DNA of 64,000 bases from contig NZ_FNYY01000013.1 in assembly GCF_900109145.1 (NCBI RefSeq), positions 1 through 64,000 of the forward strand, given 5' to 3'. Source of the DNA: Marinovum algicola (lineage in GTDB: Bacteria > Pseudomonadota > Alphaproteobacteria > Rhodobacterales > Rhodobacteraceae). Both the position numbers and the translations under genes were made by a program. Within the stretch, counting starts at the first letter, position 1. Each line of letters opens with the position of its first letter. This document shows positions 8,915 to 16,991 of the stretch, piece by piece. Under the pieces are notes generated by a model. The model was not told where the DNA came from and made no database searches. It saw only the letters and a list, made by a program, of their open reading frames with translations.

Positions 8915-9134
8915 GAACCCGCCGCTCCACGGTTTCTAAACCCCATCTTCTGCCCCATGTTCTCGCTTGTTGAAACGCGAGCTAAAAATTGAAATCGAAA
9001 CGTAAAATACCACGTCGGATTACGCTTCATCCTACTGGAATCCTGTAAGAACTTTTTGATGAAACGGCAAAGCAATTGCGACAGAAGAAGATATCTGGTT
9101 TCTGCCGGGGCCGCTCGAAGAAGACCCGGATGAT

Positions 9135-10082
9135 TTGCCTCCCGGGCCACGCGCACAACCGCCCGAAACGTCCGTCATCGACGACTGGGCAAAGGCGGAA
9201 GGCGCCCAGGCTGCGCTTCTGGCAAGGGTGGCCGGGCGCATGGGGGCGCTGGATGACCGGCTGGAGCGCGGCTCGAAAGGCTGGCGGCACAGACTGGCTC
9301 TGATCGAGGCGGCGGACCTCAGCTGGTACGCTGGTGATCGGGTGAGCCCAGATCGTCTGGCACTGTGGACCTCCATGCGGCTGTCAGGTGTTCAGGATGA
9401 TTCAAATGCCTTGGCCCGGATTGGGTGGGCTGTTCGTCGCCTGACCGGTGGCCCGGGCCCGATGACCGATCTGGCGGCCTTCCTTGACCGCCGTGATCCC
9501 GAGACCATCGAGGAGACAGCCGAACGGTTCGAAGATCGCGCGAGCGGATGGATAGACGTGATGACGGCAGCGGCCGATCTGCACCCGATCACGCGCGCCT
9601 GCATGGGCTTTCATCTCTGGAGCCTGGCGGGCCTCGGCCAACACGGCGACCAGATCGAGGCAACCGTCACAGCAGCCCGGATCGCGGCCGGTGACGGACG
9701 CGGTGCCATCTTCGCACCAATCGCCAAGGGTGGGGCAGGGGGGCTGCGTGCCTCCGGCCTGCCGTTCGAGCGGTTGACCCACTGGCTGGATGGGATGAAC
9801 AACACCATTCTGACGGCGATGCGCCATCTGGACGACATCGAAGCCTGGGATGCACGGGCAGAAGCTGCGATGGCTCGGCTCTCCGGGCGCACACCGGCCG
9901 GTCTCCGCTCTGTATTGACCGAATGGCCTTTGGTGTCGGCCCCAATGGCGGAAGCCTTGACCGGCGCAAGCCGCGCGGCTGTGCAGCGCAATCTGGCCTG
10001 GATGGAAGACCGGGGCCTAATTCAAGAAGTAACCGGGCACGGGCGCTACAGGATGTGGCGTATCGATATCCAGGTGAGTTGA
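9135..10082 (+). CDS. HTH protein of the DUF1403-scpB module, start codon apparently lost
   Basis: A 315-residue protein from a TTG at 9135. The family-like sequence begins earlier, around ATEEDIWFLPGPLEEDPDD, encoded in frame from 9078. An in-frame TGA at 9060 closes the frame and no ATG or GTG precedes this block; an ATT stands at 9075 where a start would be expected. I infer that insertion of the TniABQ element removed the original start and junction with scpB. The body is helical (DWAKAEGAQAALLARVAGRM, LIEAADLSWYAGDRV), ending in a winged helix (ALTGASRAAVQRNLAWMEDRGLI, about 265-295) likely to bind DNA. The family accompanies DUF1403 and scpB on plasmids; its function is unknown. Expression from TTG or ATT is possible but unproven. 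Confidence 0.7.
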   Translation: MPPGPRAQPPETSVIDDWAKAEGAQAALLARVAGRMGALDDRLERGSKGWRHRLALIEAADLSWYAGDRVSPDRLALWTSMRLSGVQDDSNALARIGWAVRRLTGGPGPMTDLAAFLDRRDPETIEETAERFEDRASGWIDVMTAAADLHPITRACMGFHLWSLAGLGQHGDQIEATVTAARIAAGDGRGAIFAPIAKGGAGGLRASGLPFERLTHWLDGMNNTILTAMRHLDDIEAWDARAEAAMARLSGRTPAGLRSVLTEWPLVSAPMAEALTGASRAAVQRNLAWMEDRGLIQEVTGHGRYRMWRIDIQVS

Positions 10083-10603
10083 AGGAATCCGCGCCAATCT
10101 GTCTTCCGACAGACCTCCGCAACAGACGTTCTGCCCACCGCCTGCCTGTAGACAAACGCCATTTGTGCGTCCGGGAATTTCGATGCTTTGATGCGTTTCC
10201 GCTCCTCTCCCAGCCAAGGCCTCGATGCGGAAAACTCGATCCAGAAACGAGGGCTTTCCCGGGGATCATATCAGCCCGGTCCGCAGCCACACGCCGGTCT
10301 ACACCGTGGTTCCTGCCTCGGTTCTGGCAGTGTTTTCTGACCTCATCCGGATCGCGTCGCTTGGCGCATTTTCTTATCTTGTCATGGCCATGCCGGTGCA
10401 TTGGGGTGCGTTTCACTACATGCGACATGCGATCGGTGCAAAGGCCATCACTCTGTTGCACCGGCCTCTGACGTGGTTGTTCCGGTGGCCTTCACGAAGA
10501 TGCAACTGGGGTCGGATCCCATGATCGTGTTATATGCTCTTGTCGGGATTGGCGCGGTCTTTGCTTTCCAGCGCATCTAGATGTCCCGTTAATTGGGAGA
10601 AGT
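10083..10603. other. 520-bp stretch without a recognisable complete gene
   Basis: Only short frames occur here. One 99-residue frame (10225-10524) has a hydrophobic centre (ASLGAFSYLVMAMPVHWG), and a neighbouring frame ends at 10579 with the membrane-like tail VLYALVGIGAVFAFQRI. They could be remains of a small membrane protein broken by a frameshift, but I do not recognise a family. The base use is less GC-rich than in the flanking operons. Confidence 0.4.
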
Positions 10604-11344
10604 ATGCGAATGACAGTATCGCCTCGCAGGAATGTGGCCGGGTTCAATCTGAAATCTTATCTGCTTTCATCATGGTGGGCGCGCCACCTGATCGTGATTT
10701 TGATCGGTGCGGCCGGGACATGGCTGTTCTTGTACAGCCGCATCGAGTGGTCGCCGATGCACCGCTGGAACAGGGCCGTTGGTGATATGTCGATTGTTCT
10801 GGTGGCAGCCGCCATGTCGCTTGGTCCCGTGTCGCGTCTGTGGCGCAGTACGGCGGTATTGTTACCCTACCGGCGCGAATTGGGCATATATGCGGTGTTG
10901 CTGGCATTCATACACGCCACGATCATCTTGATCGGCTGGGTGAACCTGGATCTCATGCGTCTTGTCGGCTTTGAATTTCACCCGGGACTGCAAAGATACG
11001 TCATGGTGCAGCACGGATTTGCGATTGCCAATCTGATTGGTGTCCTTGCATTGCTTTACGGTCTGATTTTGGCCGGTACGTCGAACGACCGAAGCCTCCG
11101 GTGGATGGGAAGTTCGGTTTGGAAATTTGTACAGCGGGGAACCTACGTGCTGTGGTGGCTGTCAGTTGTACATACCGGCTACTTTCTGTACCTTCACTTC
11201 CTCGATTTTCATCGGGCGACGCCCGAACCGAACTGGGTTCAATGGCCTTTTGCCGGTTTGGTCGGTACCGTCCTGGCCCTTCAGATCGTCGCGTCGTCCG
11301 CCACCCTGTACAAAGTACGCCGACGCGGTTCCGCGGCATCTTAG
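10604..11344 (+). CDS. Ferric-reductase-like transmembrane (MsrQ/YedZ-type) protein
   Basis: A 246-residue integral membrane protein with about six hydrophobic helices (LIVILIGAAGTWLFLY, LGIYAVLLAFIHATIILIGWV, YVLWWLSVVHTGYFLYLHFL). His residues within the helices (AFIHATI, VVHTGYFLYLHF) fit the haem-ligating positions of the ferric-reductase-like domain, which passes electrons across the membrane to a periplasmic partner such as MsrP. No msrP gene adjoins it, so the partner is unknown. The ATG at 10604 follows a good ribosome-binding site (GGGAGA). It is a single gene bounded by the gene-poor stretch on the left and about 300 bp without a gene on the right. Confidence 0.75.
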   Translation: MRMTVSPRRNVAGFNLKSYLLSSWWARHLIVILIGAAGTWLFLYSRIEWSPMHRWNRAVGDMSIVLVAAAMSLGPVSRLWRSTAVLLPYRRELGIYAVLLAFIHATIILIGWVNLDLMRLVGFEFHPGLQRYVMVQHGFAIANLIGVLALLYGLILAGTSNDRSLRWMGSSVWKFVQRGTYVLWWLSVVHTGYFLYLHFLDFHRATPEPNWVQWPFAGLVGTVLALQIVASSATLYKVRRRGSAAS

Positions 11345-11639
11345 GATCCGTCGCCCGGGCCTTTTGAGAGTGACCCGACCGGTCGCTGCCGGAAATCGAA
11401 TTCCGTTTGGCGCTGTGCAAGGCAGCCAGATGACGTGACTTTTCGTCTGTCGCGCGACTTTTGTGCCGGCTGTATTGGCGTCTGGCGATTTGCAGCCGTT
11501 CGCGAAACCGGCCCGGGCGGAGCTATTCAGATCCGGCGATCAGCGGCCTTTCCACCTGACGCAGGATCGATTTGCGGGTGCGTTCGGTGATCTCGAAACG
11601 ACCCGGCCACACAGCCACGGCACGAAGTGCGCCTTCAAG

Positions 11640-12110
11640 CTATTTTGCGAGAGGTGCCCGACTGAGGTCGTTTCCGCCGTCGGCCGCTTTCCTGGCGAGC
11701 CGGAGAAACTCCAGACGCTCTGCATCCGTCAGGCCGGTCAGCATGTCGTCCTGCATCGCGCGCACCACGGGTCTCGCGCCAGCGAGCGTGGCGTCACCGA
11801 GGTCGGTCAGGGAAAGTTCGCGTGCGCGCCGGTCGCGGGGGCTGACCTTGCGCAGGATGAACCCCTTTGCCTCGAGCCGGTCCACAACACCGCCGATCGT
11901 CGCGCGATCATGTGCGATGAGGCCGGCGAGGCTGGCCTGATCGATGCCCGGATTGGCGCAGATCGCGTTCAGGGCAGCGAACTGGATCGGGGTCAGATCG
12001 TATCCCGCATTCTTCATGCGGTCCTGGAAGACCGAGGTCGAGATCTGGTTGAGGCGTCGGATCAGGTGACCCGCCATATTGTGGATTTCAAGGTTTTGGG
12101 ATGAGGTCAC
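11640..12110 (-). CDS. MarR-family transcriptional regulator of the gentisate operon
   Basis: A 156-residue winged-helix dimeric regulator. The DNA-binding segment is LAGLIAHDRATIGGVVDRLEAKGFILRKVSPRDRRARELSLTD at about 60-105; the typical DRR wing is present. It is divergent from the TRAP/3-hydroxybenzoate operon and separated by 143 bp containing a long palindrome. By position it probably represses that operon and itself, released by an aromatic acid such as 3-hydroxybenzoate or gentisate; the ligand is inferred. The 295 bp between this gene and the ferric-reductase-like gene contain nothing I can name. Confidence 0.88.
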   Translation of the reverse strand: MTSSQNLEIHNMAGHLIRRLNQISTSVFQDRMKNAGYDLTPIQFAALNAICANPGIDQASLAGLIAHDRATIGGVVDRLEAKGFILRKVSPRDRRARELSLTDLGDATLAGARPVVRAMQDDMLTGLTDAERLEFLRLARKAADGGNDLSRAPLAK

Positions 12111-12152
12111 CGTCTGTCTCCGCTTCGTCGGCGCAGGCCGCCTTCGTCAATA

Positions 12153-12211
12153 GTATGCTTACTCACTATCTTGACGCAGCGCAATACATAGTATACTTAC
12201 CATAAGCATAC
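12153..12211. promoter_or_regulatory. Probable MarR operators and promoter of the gentisate operon
   Basis: A near-perfect palindrome spans 12191-12211: the half GTATACTTA is answered by TAAGCATAC, one mismatch, 3-bp centre. A further half site, GTATGCTTACT, lies at 12153-12163. A -35-like TTGACG (12171-12176) lies between them and a -10-like TATACT (12192-12197) lies inside the palindrome, spaced a short 15 bp. A regulator bound here would block the promoter for the TRAP operon and could also control the divergent marR gene. Confidence 0.65.
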
Positions 12212-12253
12212 TTAGCGAAGTGATTCCCCGGGATCACGCAACGGGAGGACCCC

Positions 12254-13240
12254 ATGAAGCATTTTCTGACCGCTCGCCTTGCCGCCTCGACCGCAGCCCT
12301 GGCCCTGATGACCTCCGCCGCGCTGGCCGAGAAAGAGCTGCGCATCGGCCTGATCACGCCGCCGCCGCATGTCTGGACGCAAGTGGCCAATCGCATGGCA
12401 GACTCGCTGCCGGACGAATCGGGCGACGCGCTTTCGCTGGCCGTCTTTCCCGCCGGACAGCTCGGCTCCGAGCAGGAAATGTTTCAGCAGCTGGGTACCG
12501 GTCTGCTTGACGCCGCGCTGATGACCGGCGCGATCAGCAGCCTGCGGGCGCCGTCGCTGGCCGGCTGGTTCACGCCGTATCTTTTCGAGGATGTCAGCGC
12601 CGCCGCCGCCGCCGCCGAAACCCCGGCCGCGCAGGAGATGCTGGACGAGCTGCAACGCGCAGGGGTCCAGGGACTGGGCTATACCTTCGCCGGGATGCGC
12701 CATATCCTGATGCGCGAGGGCCTGATTGAAACCCCCGACGACCTCGTCAACGAGAAGATCCGCATCGTGCCCTTCCCGGCGATGCAGACCTGGTGGCAGG
12801 CGGTGGGCGCCGTGCCGACGCCGGTCAATCTCGGCGACGTCTATTCCGGGCTTCAGAGCGGCTTGCTCGACGGCATCGACATTGACCTTGACGCACTGGT
12901 CGGCCTGAACTTTCAGGAAGTTGCGGGCGGCCTCACCCTGACCAACCACATGGCCTTTCCGGCGGTGCTGGTGGTGTCGCAGGCCACCTGGAGCGGAATG
13001 AGCGAAGAAGAACGCGCCGCCTTCACCGCCGCGGCGGAAGAGGCGCTGGCCTGGGGCACCGAACAGCAGGTGGCGGCGGAGAGCGCCAATATCGCCTCGC
13101 TCGATGGCCAGATCGAGATCGGCCGCGTCGAGAACGGCAACGAGGTCTTCGGCACCGCCAATGCCGCCTTCCAGGAGGCTTACGGTTCCAACGACATCAT
13201 CAGCCGCTTTCAGGAGCAGGCCCGCGAGGCCGCCCAATGA
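12254..13240 (+). CDS. dctP: TRAP transporter substrate-binding protein DctP
   Basis: Periplasmic solute receptor, 328 residues, with a clear signal peptide (MKHFLTARLAASTAALALMTSAALA, cleaved before EKEL). Internal motifs of the DctP family are the ligand-carboxylate region KIRIVPFPAMQTWWQAVGAVPTPV (about 173-196) and YSGLQSGLLDGID. It has a strong GGGAGG ribosome-binding site. It heads an operon with dctQ and dctM and then the gentisate enzymes, so it probably imports an aromatic acid such as 3-hydroxybenzoate or gentisate into the cell; the substrate is inferred from position only. Overlaps dctQ by ATGA. Confidence 0.9.
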   Translation: MKHFLTARLAASTAALALMTSAALAEKELRIGLITPPPHVWTQVANRMADSLPDESGDALSLAVFPAGQLGSEQEMFQQLGTGLLDAALMTGAISSLRAPSLAGWFTPYLFEDVSAAAAAAETPAAQEMLDELQRAGVQGLGYTFAGMRHILMREGLIETPDDLVNEKIRIVPFPAMQTWWQAVGAVPTPVNLGDVYSGLQSGLLDGIDIDLDALVGLNFQEVAGGLTLTNHMAFPAVLVVSQATWSGMSEEERAAFTAAAEEALAWGTEQQVAAESANIASLDGQIEIGRVENGNEVFGTANAAFQEAYGSNDIISRFQEQAREAAQ

Positions 13241-13764
13241 CAGCCGCAACCCGGACCACTGGCACGGCGGAGCAAATCATGCTCCGCCTCTCGGACCGGC
13301 TCGTCGCCGTCGAGCGGGTCGTGAGCCGGGTGATGGTGGTGGGCTTCGTCGGCCTGATCACCGTCAATGTCGGCATGCGCTACCTCGCCGGCCGTCCGAT
13401 CGTCTTTGCCGAGGAACTGGCGGCAATCATGCTGGTCTGGCTGGCCTTCGTGGCAATCTCGATCTCGCTGCATGACCGCGCCCAGATCGGCGTCACCCTG
13501 CTGGTCGACAAGCTGCCGGGCTTCGCCAGGCGGGCGATGGAGGTGGCGGTCAACCTGATCATTGCGGCCATCCTTGCGGTGCTGCTGTGGAAATCGGTGG
13601 TCTGGGTGAACTCGCCCATGGTGGCCTTCGAACAGGTGATCACCACGGGGTGGAAGAAATGGCCGTTCTTTTTGGTGGTTCCGCTCTTCTGCATCACCGC
13701 CTTCATTCACGTGGTCGCGCATATCCTGCGCCCGACCGGCGAACATCATGAGGTGACCCTGTGA
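13237..13764 (+). CDS. dctQ: TRAP transporter small permease DctQ
   Basis: A 175-residue inner-membrane protein with four predicted helices (VVSRVMVVGFVGLITVNVGMRYLAG, FAEELAAIMLVWLAFVAISISL, VNLIIAAILAVLLWKSVVWV, FFLVVPLFCITAFIHVVAHIL). The W-x-F block after the second helix and the overall layout are standard for DctQ. It overlaps dctP at its start (ATGA) and dctM at its end (GTGA), so the three subunits are translationally coupled. It forms the membrane complex with DctM. Confidence 0.9.
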   Translation: MTAATRTTGTAEQIMLRLSDRLVAVERVVSRVMVVGFVGLITVNVGMRYLAGRPIVFAEELAAIMLVWLAFVAISISLHDRAQIGVTLLVDKLPGFARRAMEVAVNLIIAAILAVLLWKSVVWVNSPMVAFEQVITTGWKKWPFFLVVPLFCITAFIHVVAHILRPTGEHHEVTL

Positions 13765-15020
13765 CCGGCCTCAGCTTTCTTGTCCTGCTCGGCACCGGCA
13801 TGCCCATCGCATTCGTGCTGATCGCCACCACCTTCGTCTTTCTCTACATGGCCGACCGTCTGCCGGTGCTCGACGCGGTGCCGCAGATCGCCTTCGGCAG
13901 CGTCGAGACCTTCGACTTGCTGGCCATCCCGCTCTTCGTGATGCTGGGCGAGATCATGAACGAAGGCGGGCTGACCCGGCGCATCTTCCGCGCCGCCCGC
14001 GCCTGGCTGACCCGGGTGCGCCACGACCTGCCTTTGGTCAATCTGATTGCCAACCTGGCACTGGCCGCCATCATGGGCTCGGCCACCGCGCAGATCGCGG
14101 TGATGAGCCGCACCGTGGTGCCGGAAATGGAGAAGGCGGGTTACGGCCGCGGCTATTCCACCGCCATCACCGCCGCCGCCGGACTGCTTGGCCCGATCAT
14201 CCCGCCCTCGATGATCCTGATCATCTTCGGCGTGATCGCGCAGGTCTCGATCGCCGACATGTTCCGTGCGGGCATCGTGCCCGGCCTGATCCTCTTTGCC
14301 CTGATGCTGGGCTTGACCCTGTGGCAGGCATCGCGCAACCAGACCCATGGCGCCGCGACCCGTCCGGTCGAGACCAGCCGCATCAAGGCCAGCCTGCCCG
14401 GGCTCGCCACCATGCTCATTCCCTTCGTGATCGTCGGCGGTATCAGCTTCGGCGTCTTCACCCCCACCGAATCCGCCGCCGTCGCCATCGTCGTGGCGCT
14501 GATCCTCGGGGGACCGGTGTTTCGTGATCTCACGTGGAAGAGCCTGCCGGCGATCCTCGACCGGACGGTGCAGAACTCGGCCATCGTGCTGTTCCTGATC
14601 ATGGCCGCCAAGGTGTTCGGCTGGGTGCTGACCTTCAACCAGATCCCGCAGGCCGTCGCCGCCTTCATCGCCTCGCTGACCCAGGACCCGACGATCTTCA
14701 TGATCCTCGTCATGCTGTCGCTGGTCGCGGTGGGCATGTTCCTCGACGGCATCGCGGCGCTGATCATCATGGTGCCGATCCTGTTGCCGGTCGCCACCGC
14801 GACCTATGGCATCGACCCGGTGCAATTCGGCATCATGGTCTCGATGACGCTGGTGCTGGGCCTGCTGACGCCCCCGGTGGGTGCCGGGCTCTACATCGCG
14901 GCGGCCATCTCCGAGGTGCCGATCACCCGGCTGTCGAAGCTGGTGGCGCCCTACGTGCTGGCCTCGGTCCTGGTGATCTTCATCGTGATCCTTTTCCCCT
15001 GGGTTGTCCGGCCCTTCTGA
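13761..15020 (+). CDS. dctM: TRAP transporter large permease DctM
   Basis: The 419-residue, about 12-helix membrane subunit that carries out sodium-coupled transport. Family blocks include FDLLAIPLFVMLGEIMNEGGLTRR near residue 50 and the hairpin-loop segment GLLGPIIPPSMILIIFGV near 140. It begins with GTG overlapping the dctQ stop. The 3-hydroxybenzoate hydroxylase follows 38 bp later. Length is normal and nothing is missing. It completes a tripartite transporter whose likely cargo is the aromatic acid degraded by the downstream enzymes. Confidence 0.9.
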   Translation: MTGLSFLVLLGTGMPIAFVLIATTFVFLYMADRLPVLDAVPQIAFGSVETFDLLAIPLFVMLGEIMNEGGLTRRIFRAARAWLTRVRHDLPLVNLIANLALAAIMGSATAQIAVMSRTVVPEMEKAGYGRGYSTAITAAAGLLGPIIPPSMILIIFGVIAQVSIADMFRAGIVPGLILFALMLGLTLWQASRNQTHGAATRPVETSRIKASLPGLATMLIPFVIVGGISFGVFTPTESAAVAIVVALILGGPVFRDLTWKSLPAILDRTVQNSAIVLFLIMAAKVFGWVLTFNQIPQAVAAFIASLTQDPTIFMILVMLSLVAVGMFLDGIAALIIMVPILLPVATATYGIDPVQFGIMVSMTLVLGLLTPPVGAGLYIAAAISEVPITRLSKLVAPYVLASVLVIFIVILFPWVVRPF

Positions 15021-15058
15021 ACCCCGCCCCTCTCCCCCTCATCCGAAAGGTAGAAGTC

Positions 15059-16270
15059 ATGACCCAAGAGCTTCCCATCATCATCGCGGGCGGCGGCATC
15101 GGCGGCCTCGCGGCAGCCTGCGGCCTGGCCCGCAAAGGCCAACGTTCCATCGTCGTCGAACAGGCGCCCCAGCTGGGCGAGATCGGCGCCGGCATCCAGA
15201 TCGGCCCCAACGCCTTCCACTGCTTCGATTATCTCGGCGTCGGCGACGAGGCGCGCAGCGTCGCGGTCTATATCGACCACCTGCGCCTGATGGATGCACA
15301 GACCGCTGAGGACATCACCTCGATCCCGCTCGACGATCCGTTCCGCAAGTTCTACGGCAACCCCTACGCAGTGGTGCACCGCGCCGACTTGCATGGCGTG
15401 TTGCTGAAGTTCTGCGAGACCAGCCCGCTGGTCGACATCCGCACCAACCACGTGGTCACGGGATACGAGCAGGACGGCACCTCCGCCACGCTGCTACTGA
15501 AGGACCGCGAGCCCCTCAAGGGCCGCTTCCTGATCGGCGCCGAAGGCCTGCGCTCGCCCATTCGCGGCCAGATGATCGGCGACGGTGAGCCGCGGATTTC
15601 CGGCCATGCCACCTATCGCTCGGTGATCCCCACCGAGCAGATGCCCGAGGATCTGCGCTGGAACGCCGCCACCCTCTGGGCCGGCCCGAAGTGCCATATC
15701 GTCCACTATCCGCTGAAGGGCGGCAAGGTCTACAACCTCGTCGTCACCTATCACCGCGACGAGAAAGAGGCGATCGCCGGCAAGCCGGTCAGCAAGGAAG
15801 ACGTGGCGCAGGGCTTCGAGCACATCCACCCGCGCGCCCGCCAGATCATCGAGCATGGCACCGACTGGAAGCAATGGGTGCTCTGCGACCGTGACCCGAT
15901 CTCGAACTGGGTCGACGGCCGCGTGGCGCTTCTGGGCGACAGTGCGCATCCGATGCTGCAATACTTCGCCCAGGGCGCCTGCATGGCGATGGAGGATGCC
16001 GTCGCGTTGTCGCATTGCATCGAGAACCATGGGCAGGACATCGAGGGCGCCCTGCAACGCTACCAGCAGATGCGCATGGTGCGCACCGCCCGCGTGCAGA
16101 TGAACTCGAGACTGATCGGCGAATACATCTACCACCCCGACGACGCCAAGGCCGCCGTCCGCAATCACGTCATGCGCTCGATGGGCGCCGACGACTGGTA
16201 TCGCCAGTTGAACTGGCTCTACGGCTCGAACGGCCTCGACGCCGCCGCCGCGACCGACGCGGCCGCGTGA
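15059..16270 (+). CDS. 3-Hydroxybenzoate 6-monooxygenase-like FAD hydroxylase
   Basis: A class A flavoprotein monooxygenase of 403 residues. The N-terminal FAD/NAD Rossmann motif is IIAGGGIGGLAAACGLARKGQ, and the second FAD contact is LLGDSAHPMLQYFAQGACMAMED (about 285-310). The ATG at 15059 follows GAAAGG; longer readings lie inside dctM. The closest family I recognise is 3-hydroxybenzoate 6-hydroxylase (NagX/MhbM type), which para-hydroxylates 3-hydroxybenzoate to gentisate with NADH and oxygen. The next genes complete gentisate breakdown, which supports this over salicylate or 6-hydroxynicotinate hydroxylases of the same fold. Activity itself is inferred. Confidence 0.82.
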   Translation: MTQELPIIIAGGGIGGLAAACGLARKGQRSIVVEQAPQLGEIGAGIQIGPNAFHCFDYLGVGDEARSVAVYIDHLRLMDAQTAEDITSIPLDDPFRKFYGNPYAVVHRADLHGVLLKFCETSPLVDIRTNHVVTGYEQDGTSATLLLKDREPLKGRFLIGAEGLRSPIRGQMIGDGEPRISGHATYRSVIPTEQMPEDLRWNAATLWAGPKCHIVHYPLKGGKVYNLVVTYHRDEKEAIAGKPVSKEDVAQGFEHIHPRARQIIEHGTDWKQWVLCDRDPISNWVDGRVALLGDSAHPMLQYFAQGACMAMEDAVALSHCIENHGQDIEGALQRYQQMRMVRTARVQMNSRLIGEYIYHPDDAKAAVRNHVMRSMGADDWYRQLNWLYGSNGLDAAAATDAAA

Positions 16271-16295
16271 ACATCCCCAAACAAGGAGTACCCTC

Positions 16296-16991
16296 ATGAG
16301 CTATATCTTCGATCCCGCTCCCGTCCCGACCCTTGCCGTTGCTGATAGCCAAGACCGCATCCCGGTGCGCCGCATTTTCTGTATCGGCCGCAACTACGCC
16401 GCCCACGCGGTCGAGATGGGCAAGGACCCGGACCGCGACCCGCCGTTCTTCTTCCTCAAGCCCAATGACGCGGTGGTCGAGGACGGCGCGACCGTGCCTT
16501 ACCCGCCCGAGACCGAGCACTTCCACTACGAGGCCGAACTGGTCGCGGTGATCGGAGCCGGGGGCAAGAACATCGCTGAGGAAGACGCGCTGGACCACGT
16601 CTGGGGCTATGCGGTGGGCAATGACCTGACCCGCCGCGACCTGCAACTGAAGGCGCGCGAGCAGGGCCGGCCTTGGGACCTGGGCAAAGGTTTCGACCGC
16701 TCCGCCCCCATCGCGCCGGTGCATTCCGTGTCCAAGGTCGGCCACCCGTCGAAGGGCTTCATCCGCCTGACTGTGAACGGCGAGACCAGGCAGGAGGCCG
16801 ACCTCGCGGAACTCATCTGGTCGGTGCCCGAGATGATCTCGATCCTGTCGCACTCGATGGAACTGCGCCCCGGCGACGTGATCATGACCGGCACTCCTGC
16901 CGGCGTCGGCCCGCTCGCCCCCGGCGACACCTGCGTCGTCTCGGTCGAGGGGCTGGGCGAGTTGACCACGAAGATCGGGCCCAAGGAATGA
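16296..16991 (+). CDS. nagK: Fumarylpyruvate hydrolase (FAH family)
   Basis: A 231-residue fumarylacetoacetate-hydrolase-fold enzyme expected to split fumarylpyruvate into fumarate and pyruvate, the last step of the gentisate pathway. Family motifs are FCIGRNYAAHAVEMG (about 28-42), the metal-binding acidic residues in HYEAELVAVIG (about 72-82), and MTGTPAGVGPLAPGD near 200-214. The short length matches fumarylpyruvate hydrolases of gentisate operons rather than longer fumarylacetoacetases. It overlaps the next gene by ATGA. Assignment between the fumarylpyruvate and other acylpyruvate hydrolases rests on context. Confidence 0.85.
   Translation: MSYIFDPAPVPTLAVADSQDRIPVRRIFCIGRNYAAHAVEMGKDPDRDPPFFFLKPNDAVVEDGATVPYPPETEHFHYEAELVAVIGAGGKNIAEEDALDHVWGYAVGNDLTRRDLQLKAREQGRPWDLGKGFDRSAPIAPVHSVSKVGHPSKGFIRLTVNGETRQEADLAELIWSVPEMISILSHSMELRPGDVIMTGTPAGVGPLAPGDTCVVSVEGLGELTTKIGPKE

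Larger units (their letters stand above)
5361..9083. mobile_element. Minimal TniA-TniB-TniQ transposon (Tn5053/Tn7-like); ends tentative
   Basis: Three leftward genes, tniA, tniB and tniQ, fill the space between scpB and the HTH gene. No resolvase tniR and no cargo are present. Tentative ends are TGTCATCAATT at 5361 and its counterpart reading TGTCGCAATTG inward from 9083. Both start with TGTC and contain CAATT, but the identity is short. The flanks GCAGG and GAAGA are not a 5-bp target duplication, so the real ends may differ or one flank may have been rearranged. Confidence 0.6.

Noticed and set aside
5361-9083. Possible CRISPR-associated or RNA-guided Tn7-like transposon
   Set aside because: TniA, TniB and TniQ are present, but there are no cas genes and no repeat-spacer array anywhere in the window, so ordinary Tn5053-type transposition is the simpler reading.
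5356-9088. 5-bp target duplication around the TniABQ element
   Set aside because: With the best TGTC-type ends the flanks are GCAGG and GAAGA, which do not match; alternative ends (TTTCATCAA at about 9064) also gave no duplication.
13746-14825. 359-codon open frame on the minus strand across dctM
   Set aside because: Asp/His/Gly/Gln-rich antisense of a hydrophobic membrane gene; no family resemblance.
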